Assembly: GCF_041435195.1 (NCBI RefSeq)
Contig: NZ_CP108106.1
Location: 2,728,001-2,792,000, forward strand
Source: Streptomyces sp. NBC_00224
GTDB taxonomy: Bacteria; Actinomycetota; Actinomycetes; Streptomycetales; Streptomycetaceae
Length of the DNA: 64,000 bases
Reading direction: 5' to 3'
Positions 55,834-64,000 of this stretch are shown one piece after another; position 1 is the first letter of the stretch; each line of letters begins with the position of its first letter. Under the pieces are notes generated by a model. It saw nothing but the letters and a program-made list of their open reading frames with translations. It made no database searches and was not told the origin of the DNA. The translations under genes and the position numbers were made by a program.

Positions 55834-56814
55834 TCAGACCCCGACGCTCTTCTTCTCGGACTCCTCGGCCGCCGTCTGCTTCTTGGCGGCCATCAGGCTG
55901 GTGATCGTGGTGACGACCAGCACGCCGCAGATGACAGCGAGCGAGACGGGGATGGAGATCTCGGGGACGTCCACCCCGTTCTCGTGCAGGGCGTGCAGCA
56001 CCAGCTTCACACCGATGAAGCCGAGGATCACCGAGAGGCCGTAGCTGAGGTGGACCAGCTTCTTGAGCAGTCCGCCGATGAGGAAGTACAGCTGGCGCAG
56101 GCCCATCAGCGCGAAGGCGTTGGCGGTGAAGACGATGTACGGGTCCTGGGTCAGGCCGAAGATCGCGGGGATCGAGTCCATCGCGAACAGCACGTCGGTC
56201 ATGCCGATGGCGAGCATGACGACGAGCAGCGGCGTCATGACCTTCTTGCCGTGCTCCTGGATGAAGAGCTTGGTGCCGTGGTACCGGTCGGCGACACCGA
56301 ACCGCTTCTCGATGGTCTTGAGGAGGCGGTTCTCCTCGAACTCCTCTTCCTCGTCGTCGGAGCGTGCCTCCTGGATGAGCTTCCAGGCGGTGTAGATCAG
56401 GAAGGCGCCGAAGAGGTAGAAGACCCAGGAGAAGCTGGCGATGATGGCGGCGCCGGCCGCGATGAATATCGCCCGCAGCACCAGGGCTATCAGCACACCG
56501 AAGAGCAGCACGCGCTGCTGGAGGTGGGTCGGCACCGAGAACTTCGCCATGATCAGGATGAAGACGAAGAGGTTGTCGACGGAGAGCGACTTCTCGGTGA
56601 TGAAGCCCGCGAAGAACTCGCCGGACGCCTTGCTGTCGCCGAAGACCAGCAGGCCGACGCCGAAGAGCGCGGCGAGCACGATCCAGACGACCGTCCAGAT
56701 TCCGGCTTCCTTGACCGACACGTCATGGGGTTTGCGCCCGATGAAGAAGTCGGCCGCGATCAGGGCGCACAGACCGAGAATGGTCAGCACCCAAAGGGTC
56801 AGGGAAACGTCCAC
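55834..56814 (-). CDS. TerC family membrane protein
   Basis: A 326-residue membrane protein with about nine helices. Family motifs are FITEKSLSVDNLFVFILIM and VVMLAIGMTDVLFAMDSIPA, with conserved aspartates in the membrane. TerC/Alx/MntP-like proteins export Mn2+ or metallate secreted proteins. The GTG at 56814 has GGAGG 3-4 nt upstream inside a hairpin with the riboswitch P1 strand. A yybP-ykoY riboswitch precedes it, so Mn2+ control is likely. The acidic cytoplasmic loop near residues 150-160 is EARSDDEEEEFEE. Confidence 0.93.
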   Translation of the reverse strand: MDVSLTLWVLTILGLCALIAADFFIGRKPHDVSVKEAGIWTVVWIVLAALFGVGLLVFGDSKASGEFFAGFITEKSLSVDNLFVFILIMAKFSVPTHLQQRVLLFGVLIALVLRAIFIAAGAAIIASFSWVFYLFGAFLIYTAWKLIQEARSDDEEEEFEENRLLKTIEKRFGVADRYHGTKLFIQEHGKKVMTPLLVVMLAIGMTDVLFAMDSIPAIFGLTQDPYIVFTANAFALMGLRQLYFLIGGLLKKLVHLSYGLSVILGFIGVKLVLHALHENGVDVPEISIPVSLAVICGVLVVTTITSLMAAKKQTAAEESEKKSVGV

Positions 56815-56818
56815 AGTG

Positions 56819-56864
56819 CCTCCGGCTTCGTACCGCTACAGATCAGCGTCGTCGCTGCCGGAGG
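56819..56864 (-). promoter_or_regulatory. Shine-Dalgarno sequestering hairpin of terC
   Basis: GCCGGAGG at 56826-56819 (minus), which includes the terC ribosome-binding site, is the exact complement of CCTCCGGC at 56864-56857, which contains the P1 3' strand of the riboswitch. The two pairings are mutually exclusive. Confidence 0.65.
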
Positions 56865-56968
56865 TCTCCTCCACCCGGGCACATCACGTGCCGTGGGCCG
56901 ACGCCCCGGAACCGGTCACTTCGGTCCGTACTGACGGGAACGCCGCAGTCGGGAGTACTCCCCTCCGC
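56860..56968 (-). ncRNA. yybP-ykoY (Mn2+) riboswitch upstream of terC
   Basis: On the minus strand the leader begins GGAGGGGAGTACTCCC and ends GGAGGAGACCTCC. GGGGAGUA and GAGACC are the family core loops, and GGAGG/CCUCC forms stem P1. It lies 45 nt before terC. Mn2+ binding is expected to stabilise P1 and free the ribosome-binding site. The family is recognised by motif; the ligand is by homology. Confidence 0.8.
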
Positions 56969-56975
56969 ACCAAGA

Positions 56976-56981
56976 ACCCTA
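56976..56981 (-). promoter_or_regulatory. Candidate -10 of the terC riboswitch transcript
   Basis: TAGGGT on the minus strand, 10 nt before the aptamer, in an AT-richer tract. No convincing -35. Confidence 0.4.
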
Positions 56982-57090
56982 CCCCAATCACCAAGAGAAG
57001 GTAAAGGGGAGGGTAAAGGATAGCCAAGTCCGTGAATGGGTAAGGGAGTACGGCCGGGCGCGCGCCGGATCGCGCGCGCCCGGCCGGAGG

Positions 57091-59013
57091 TCAGCGCGGC
57101 GAGGCGCGCCGCGCGTCCGCGACCTGGCCGAGCACCTGCCCCAGGATCGCGCTGCCGGACGGGACCAGTGGCGGCTCGTACGTCCACGCGTGCCCCACCC
57201 ACGGATCGGCGAGATGATCGTCCGGGACCGGTGTGAGCCGCAGCAGCGAGCGCCACAGCGGTTGCAGCACCGGCCCGTACGCGCTGGCGTCCTCGCGGTC
57301 CGCGACCATCAGCAGATGGACCCCGACCGACGGGCCCTCGTCCGCGAGATAGCGCAGCTGGTTGACCGCGCGGTCGTCGAAACCGTGCGGGAAGTCATTG
57401 ACGATCAGGAGCTGCTCGGCGGTGTCCATACCGGGCGGCAGCGCGTCCGCCCCGGCGCCGCCTCGCGCGGCCATCTGGAGCAGGTCGACGCGCTGGGTGA
57501 GCCGGGCGAGCACGGCCGCCACTCCCTGGGCACCGGCCGCGGGCGGCTCACCGAGCACCCCCGCCCCCGTGAGGGGCGCGAACGCCCCGGCCGCCGACCC
57601 TGCCGGGTCCACGACGTGCACGGCGAACTCGTGCGCCGGGTACACCGCGAGCAGCCGGGCCGCCAGCGCCACCGCGGTCTCCACGGCGAGCCGCTTGACC
57701 TGCTCGGCGTCCATGAAGGCGGCGGCCTCGGAGGCCGAACGCCCGGAGTCGATCCACAGCCCGCGCTCCAGCGGCAGCCGCACCAGCATCGGAATCCGCA
57801 GCTCCGGCCGCTCCGGCAGCCGCAGGTCCCCGACGCGCAGGGCCATCGGGATCTCCATCGGCACCCGGTAGGCGTGCCAGACGGGGTTGTCCCAGCGGGC
57901 GTAGGCGGGCGGCAGGGCGGGCTCGACGACCCCGGACTCGGCGGTCAGCTGCGCGAGGTCCCGGTCGAAGGCCTCGCGCGCGCGCTCGACCAGCTGCTCG
58001 CGCCGGGCCGAGGCCTCCTCGCGGGCCCGGTCGCCGGTGGAGCCGATCCGGCTGCGCGGATCCGCGAGGGCCCGGTCGAGCTCCTGCTCCATCCGCGAGT
58101 CCGCGAAGTCGACGGCGCTGCGGTACGAGGCGGTGGTGCGGGCCAGGTCCTCGAACATGCCCCACACCTGGTTGTAGAGCCGCTCGTCCATGGACCAGCC
58201 GGTGGCGTCGCCCGCCACGGGGGACGGCGGCTCGCCGGGGGCGCCGGGCGGCGCGGTGGGAGGCGGCGGCGGAGGCGCGCTGGTCGTGCGGCGCGGGTGC
58301 GCGTAGTCGATCGGCCCGCCGTCCGTCAGGGGCTGCTGGGCGGCCTCCGGCGGGGGTGCGGCGCCCGCCGGACCGGCGTCGCTCCCGCCCGTGCCGGGCG
58401 CGCCGGCCCGTACCCGTGCCTCGTCGGACGTACGGGGCGGGGGCGCCGCGACCGAGCGGGAGGCGCCCAGGGCGACCGCGTCCAGGATGACGGCGGCGAG
58501 CTCACGGGCCTGCGGCAGGCCCTGGTCGACCAGCATGTCGGCGAGGCCGCCCGCGTAGCCCTGGCCGATCGCGCGGACCTTCCAGGCGCCGCCTCGCAGA
58601 TAGAGCTCCAGCGCGACGACCGCCGACTCCGCGTCCAGGCCGGTGATCGTGTAGCTGGCGACCTCGCTGCCGTCGAGGCCGGTGACGGCCACGAAGGGCG
58701 CGGCGACGGCGGCGAACCGGCTCGGGCCCGCCGCCCCGGGCGGCAGCGCGAGCAGCACGCTCACCCGGTGCACGTCCTGCGGCAGCGCCTCCAGGTCCAC
58801 GGCGAGGCGGTGGTCGGCGGCGGCCTGCCGGGAGACCTCCAGGCCCGGCAGCGTGGGCGTGCCGGGGTGGGCCACCCACTCCGTACCGCGCACCGTGCCG
58901 CTCTCGTCTCCCAGAGTGGCGCCGGCGACGATCGGTGTGCCGGCCGACACCCGGATCTCCAGTCGGGTCCGGGGCAGGGGATGGTTCTGTCCCCGTACCA
59001 GCTCGGCCGTCAT
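57091..59013 (-). CDS. TerD-domain protein with C-terminal FtsK-like domain lacking a P-loop
   Basis: A 640-residue protein. Residues about 1-180 are a TerD domain, followed by a proline-rich linker (about 190-270), a charged helical region (280-360) and a C-terminal ~270-residue domain. That domain resembles FtsK/SpoIIIE ATPases: HEFAVHVVDPAG, LLIVNDFPHGFDD and GVHLLMVADRED match the FtsK DPKG, Walker B and HLVLATQR-type blocks. Where Walker A should be (about residue 420) there is IDSGRSASEAA, with no GKS/T. ATP binding is doubtful. It is downstream of terD and upstream of terC on the same strand. Confidence 0.8.
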   Translation of the reverse strand: MTAELVRGQNHPLPRTRLEIRVSAGTPIVAGATLGDESGTVRGTEWVAHPGTPTLPGLEVSRQAAADHRLAVDLEALPQDVHRVSVLLALPPGAAGPSRFAAVAAPFVAVTGLDGSEVASYTITGLDAESAVVALELYLRGGAWKVRAIGQGYAGGLADMLVDQGLPQARELAAVILDAVALGASRSVAAPPPRTSDEARVRAGAPGTGGSDAGPAGAAPPPEAAQQPLTDGGPIDYAHPRRTTSAPPPPPPTAPPGAPGEPPSPVAGDATGWSMDERLYNQVWGMFEDLARTTASYRSAVDFADSRMEQELDRALADPRSRIGSTGDRAREEASARREQLVERAREAFDRDLAQLTAESGVVEPALPPAYARWDNPVWHAYRVPMEIPMALRVGDLRLPERPELRIPMLVRLPLERGLWIDSGRSASEAAAFMDAEQVKRLAVETAVALAARLLAVYPAHEFAVHVVDPAGSAAGAFAPLTGAGVLGEPPAAGAQGVAAVLARLTQRVDLLQMAARGGAGADALPPGMDTAEQLLIVNDFPHGFDDRAVNQLRYLADEGPSVGVHLLMVADREDASAYGPVLQPLWRSLLRLTPVPDDHLADPWVGHAWTYEPPLVPSGSAILGQVLGQVADARRASPR

Positions 59014-59059
59014 CGCTCTGTCCCCTCGTCGAGTTGCCGGTGGTGCACGGTGGTGCGGG

Positions 59060-59092
59060 GCAGCTCCCGGCGGCCTGGCCTCCGGGAGCTGC
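59060..59092 (-). terminator. Hairpin between terD and the TerD-FtsK-like gene
   Basis: GCAGCTCCCGG and CCGGGAGCTGC arms (11 bp) with an 11-nt loop, between the two minus-strand TerD genes. Confidence 0.65.
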
Positions 59093-59135
59093 GGTTACGG
59101 CCGTGATGGCCGGTGGTGCCTGCGTACGGCCGCGT

Positions 59136-59714
59136 CTACAGATGCGGCAGGATCGCCGGCATCAGGTCCTGGAAGGTGCGGCCGTTGGACGGGTTGCCGA
59201 TGGCGGTCATCTGCCAGCCCGTGCCCGCGCGGTGCACCTTGGCCATGATCTGCGCCGTGTACTGACCGCCGCCGTCCAGCGTGTAGCGCGCCAGCTCCTG
59301 GCCGTTGCTCTCGTCGACGATGCGGCAGAACGCGTTCTGCACTTCCTGGAACGTCTGGCCGGTGAACGAGTTCACCGTGAAGACGATCTGGTCGATGTGG
59401 ACCGGGACGCGCTGGAGGTCGACGAGGATCGACTCGTCGTCGCCGCCCTGGCCCGCGCCGCCCACCAGGTTGTCGCCGGTGTGCCGGACCGAGCCGTCGT
59501 CACTGACGAGGTGGCGGAAGAACACCACGTCCACCGGCTGCTTGTCGGCGAAGAGCACCGCCGAGGCGTCCAGGTCGATCTCCCGGGTGCGCGAGCCGAA
59601 CAGGCCGCGGCGCGGCGCCGCCTGCCAACCGAGCCCCATCCGCACCGCGGTCAGGGTGCCGCCACCCTGCTTCTCCAGGCTGATGGCCTGGCCCTTGGTC
59701 AGATTGACCGTCAC
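59136..59714 (-). CDS. terD: TerD family protein
   Basis: A 192-residue Ca2+-binding TerD protein of the tellurium/stress-response type. Conserved acidic stretches DLDASAVLF, DNLVGGAGQGGDDESI and the segment TVNSFTGQTFQEVQNAF fit the family. The start is GTG at 59714 with GAGGGG upstream. TerC and a second TerD-like protein follow on the same strand, a partial Ter-type neighbourhood. Confidence 0.9.
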   Translation of the reverse strand: MTVNLTKGQAISLEKQGGGTLTAVRMGLGWQAAPRRGLFGSRTREIDLDASAVLFADKQPVDVVFFRHLVSDDGSVRHTGDNLVGGAGQGGDDESILVDLQRVPVHIDQIVFTVNSFTGQTFQEVQNAFCRIVDESNGQELARYTLDGGGQYTAQIMAKVHRAGTGWQMTAIGNPSNGRTFQDLMPAILPHL

Positions 59715-59763
59715 GCGCTGTCCCCTCTCCGCATTTCTTACGTTCTCGGCCCGACCCTACGCA

Positions 59764-59782
59764 GTGGCGCGATGTGCGCCAC
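59764..59782 (-). terminator. Terminator of uvrB
   Basis: GTGGCGC-GATGT-GCGCCAC, about 50 bp beyond the uvrB stop. Confidence 0.6.
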
Positions 59783-59832
59783 CGCGCAGGGCGGATTTGT
59801 GTCGGTCTTGCAACACAGCGAGTGGCGGACCG

Positions 59833-61965
<2,133 letters not shown>

Positions 61966-61971
61966 GGAACC

Positions 61972-61977
61972 ACCGTA
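61972..61977 (-). promoter_or_regulatory. -10 element of uvrB (leaderless)
   Basis: TACGGT on the minus strand, 6 nt before the ATG at 61965. Confidence 0.5.
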
Positions 61978-62037
61978 CGACCCCCCACTGACAGTCGGGC
62001 GCGATCGGCCCGGACGCGGGCTCGCCCGGCCCCCGGG

Positions 62038-62898
62038 TCACCAGTCGTGCGGCGACGAAGAGCCCTCGCCCGGCCGGTGCGGGGCGGCCCACTCGGTCCG
62101 GTCCGGGAACGAGGGCAGATGGCGGGGGACGGGCGCCGGGCGGGGCGGCCGCTTCTCCCACTCGGGCTTGCCCATCACCACGAGCGGGTCGAACATCACG
62201 ACGACGCCCGCGAGCACCAGGAACGCGACCGGGCCGATGAGCATCGGCGCGAGCACGGTGGCGGAGGAGTCCCCGGCGGCGGTGCCCGCTCCGTCGTGCA
62301 GATGGACGCTGAGCGCGGCCATCCCCGTGTAGTGCATGCCGCTCACGGCGAGGCCCATGACGACGCTGGCGCCGAGGCTGGCCAGGAAGCCGTTGACCGA
62401 GACGGCCGCCCAGAGGGCGGCGGTGGCCGCGACGACCGCGATCACCACGGAGAGGCTGACGGTGAGGGTGTTGTACGCGAACTCGCCGTGCAGTCGAATT
62501 CCGGCCATCCCGAGGTAGTGCATCGACGCCACGCCGAGCCCGGTGATGGTCCCGCCGGTGACCAGGGCCAGGGGTGTGGCCCCCCGGTAGCCGACGATGA
62601 AGATGCCGATGCCGACCATGACGACGGCCAGGCCCAGGCTGGCGAACGTGATCGGCCGGTCGTAGCTCAGCACCTCCTGGCGGACCGTGAAGCCCATCAT
62701 CGCGATGAAGTGCATGGTCCATATGCCGGAGCCTATGGAGGTGGCGCCGAGCGCCAGCCAGAGCGCTCTGAAGGGCCGGTCGGCCCGCAGTGACCTGGCC
62801 GTGCAGCGCAGCCCGAGCGCACCGCCCAGACAGGCCATGAGGAACGCCACGACTGGCGTGACGAGGCCATAGGTGAAGCCGTCGACCGTCCCGTGCAT
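62038..62898 (-). CDS. MHYT domain membrane protein
   Basis: A 286-residue membrane protein with about seven helices and three MHYT-type repeats (MHFIAMMGF, MHYLGMAG, MHYTGMAA), thought to bind copper and sense a diatomic gas. There is no attached GGDEF, EAL or kinase domain; the cytoplasmic tail is a short proline-rich segment. The ATG at 62898 has AAGGG upstream. It is divergent from the alkyltransferase gene. Confidence 0.9.
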   Translation of the reverse strand: MHGTVDGFTYGLVTPVVAFLMACLGGALGLRCTARSLRADRPFRALWLALGATSIGSGIWTMHFIAMMGFTVRQEVLSYDRPITFASLGLAVVMVGIGIFIVGYRGATPLALVTGGTITGLGVASMHYLGMAGIRLHGEFAYNTLTVSLSVVIAVVAATAALWAAVSVNGFLASLGASVVMGLAVSGMHYTGMAALSVHLHDGAGTAAGDSSATVLAPMLIGPVAFLVLAGVVVMFDPLVVMGKPEWEKRPPRPAPVPRHLPSFPDRTEWAAPHRPGEGSSSPHDW

Positions 62899-62975
62899 AT
62901 GCGTGTGCCCTTCACCCCGTACCGACTACCGACTGAAGAGGCCGACTGCTGTCGCGGAGGCCCTGGTTCGGGGCG

Positions 62976-63003
62976 ACATTAAGGCTCGCCGAGCGACAGG
63001 CAA
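62976..63003 (-). promoter_or_regulatory. Promoter of the MHYT gene
   Basis: TTGCCT (63003-62998) and TAATGT (62981-62976) with a 16-bp spacer on the minus strand, in an AT-richer patch. Confidence 0.5.
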
Positions 63004-63164
63004 ACATTTTCACGCCAATTTGTCGACACCCCGGACCCGGGGGGTCCGTTTCCGGCGGTTCGGAGAGCGTGGCCGGGCCCGTCCGATGGGCGGCGACCGG
63101 CCCTCCGGTGACCGGACGGACCGGCGCCCTCGGCCGGCCCGCGGGCGTTGTCAGTGGCGGGTCG

Positions 63165-63170
63165 TACGGT
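63165..63170 (+). promoter_or_regulatory. -10 element of the alkyltransferase gene (leaderless)
   Basis: TACGGT, 6 nt before the ATG at 63177. Confidence 0.5.
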
Positions 63171-63176
63171 GGCGAC

Positions 63177-63755
63177 ATGAACAGCGACGAGCAGTTCGAG
63201 CGGGCCTCGCGGGGGCCGGAGCGGGTGGTGTGGGCGGTCGTCGGCAGCGACATCGGCCCCCTGCTGCTCGCCGCGACCGACCAGGGGCTGGTGAACGTGG
63301 CCTTCCACGCCCGGGAGGCGGTCCGGGACAGGGCGCTGCGCGGCCTGGCGGCCCGGCTGGGGGCCGAGCCGGTCCCGGCCGGCCCCGGCGGGACGGGCCC
63401 GCTGGCCGAGCCCATACGCCAGCTGGAGGCGTACTTCGCGGGTGACCTGCGCGCGTTCGAGCTGCCGCTGGACTGGTCGCTGTCCTCCGGGTTCAACCGC
63501 CAGGTGCTCCGCGAGCTGGAGGCGACCGTTCCATACGGGACGGTGGTGGGGTACGGCGACCTCGCCGACCGGGTCGGCCAGCCCCGGGCGGCGCAGGCGG
63601 TGGGCGCCGCGATGGGGTCCAACCCGCTGCCGGTCGTGGTGCCCTGCCACCGGGTGGTGGAGAGCGACGGCGGGCTCGGCGGGTTCGGCGGCGGCCTGGA
63701 GACCAAGCGGCAGCTGCTCGCCCTGGAAGGGGTGCTTCCGCAGCCTCTGTTCTGA
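63177..63755 (+). CDS. ogt: Methylated-DNA--[protein]-cysteine S-methyltransferase
   Basis: A 192-residue suicide repair protein that removes alkyl groups from O6-alkylguanine. The active-site motif is VVVPCHRVVESDGGLGGFGGG; the helix-turn-helix is in VPYGTVVGYGDLADRVG. The N-terminal domain is degenerate, as in Ogt proteins. The ATG at 63177 is 6 nt after TACGGT. It is close to uvrB, so excision and alkyl repair are neighbours here. Confidence 0.94.
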   Translation: MNSDEQFERASRGPERVVWAVVGSDIGPLLLAATDQGLVNVAFHAREAVRDRALRGLAARLGAEPVPAGPGGTGPLAEPIRQLEAYFAGDLRAFELPLDWSLSSGFNRQVLRELEATVPYGTVVGYGDLADRVGQPRAAQAVGAAMGSNPLPVVVPCHRVVESDGGLGGFGGGLETKRQLLALEGVLPQPLF

Positions 63756-63800
63756 GCGCTCCAGGCCGGGCCGGGCACCGCGAAGGCACTGGGGGGGGTG

Positions 63801-64000
63801 CTAGAGGCTGATGTGGTACGCCTTGCGCAGCGTCTCGTGCACGGTCCACGTCGTCCGGTCGCCCTCGCGCAGCACGCACGCGTCGCCGGGGCCGAGCTCC
63901 AGGGTGTCGCCGCCCGCCACCTCGACGGTCGCGCGCCCGCTGACCACCACGAAGAGCTCATTGGCCTCGGTGTCGGTCACCACGCCGGGAGTGATCTGCC
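63801..64000 (-). CDS. Cupin domain protein, 5' end outside window
   Basis: The C-terminal 65 or so residues of a cupin (ITPGVVTDTEANELFVVVSG, then GGDTLELGPGDACVLREGDR and TWTVHETLRKAYHI). The frame is open to the window edge, so the apparent GTG at 63983 is not the start. It resembles DUF861/EutQ-type cupins; no reaction can be assigned. Confidence 0.75.
   Translation of the reverse strand, partial: QITPGVVTDTEANELFVVVSGRATVEVAGGDTLELGPGDACVLREGDRTTWTVHETLRKAYHISL

Overview
The window is a 64-kb piece of the conserved core chromosome of a streptomycete. The evidence is the very high G+C content with strong third-position bias, WhiA, a mycothiol-dependent isomerase-type protein, a SufR-led SUF operon, an RbpA-family protein beside secG, OpcA behind zwf, frequent GTG starts, and many start codons sitting 6-8 nt behind a TANNNT hexamer (leaderless mRNAs). 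I see no prophage, insertion sequence, CRISPR array, tRNA or rRNA gene.

Layout. 1-6.7 kb: the 5' part of dapD, an MFS exporter, a gene fusing an HxlR-type DNA-binding domain to a BCP/PrxQ-type peroxiredoxin, a TetR/SMR efflux pair, a divergent NTF2-like/MarR pair sharing a palindromic control region, and a secreted DUF3616-like protein. 6.9-13.5 kb: the operon sufR-sufB-sufD-Rieske-sufC-sufS-sufU-sufT (minus strand), with a promoter/operator that appears to redefine the sufR start. 13.8-19.3 kb: an ABC exporter, heme A synthase (ctaA), an amidohydrolase-like protein that has lost its metal ligands, a small protein and ctaB. 19.6-26.2 kb: the pentose-phosphate operon tkt-tal-zwf-opcA-pgl. 26.3-32.3 kb: a poly-gamma-glutamate hydrolase-like protein, pgi with two bacterial PH-domain membrane proteins, and an MFS protein. 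32.3-36.2 kb: an RbpA paralogue, secG, and gap-pgk-tpi. 36.5-47.5 kb: a secreted M14 carboxypeptidase, the uvrC-rapZ-yvcK-whiA operon, a secreted papain-like protease coupled to a membrane-anchored partner, and an XRE-type regulator. 47.5-64 kb: a Tat-exported Rieske lipoprotein, a PfkB kinase, a repeat-rich gap, uvrA, two small enzymes, an MHS-type transporter, terC behind a yybP-ykoY (Mn2+) riboswitch, a TerD protein with an FtsK-like tail, a TerD protein, uvrB, an MHYT protein, an O6-alkylguanine-DNA alkyltransferase and a partial cupin.

Functionally the window holds lower glycolysis (gap, pgk, tpi, pgi), the oxidative pentose-phosphate entry (zwf, opcA, pgl, tkt, tal), Fe-S cluster assembly, heme A synthesis, and the complete UvrABC excision-repair set. 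The most notable non-routine signals are: (i) the terC riboswitch, whose P1 3' strand is perfectly complementary over 8 nt to the terC Shine-Dalgarno; (ii) the HxlR-peroxiredoxin fusion; (iii) the SufR operator overlapping a leaderless promoter inside the longest open reading frame; (iv) palindromic and 42-nt dispersed repeats, one of which lies inside an ABC operon between two copies of the ATPase C-terminal tail; (v) a likely pseudo-amidohydrolase; (vi) a TerD protein with a degenerate FtsK-like domain. No wholly new multi-gene system is evident; these are leads, not demonstrated discoveries.
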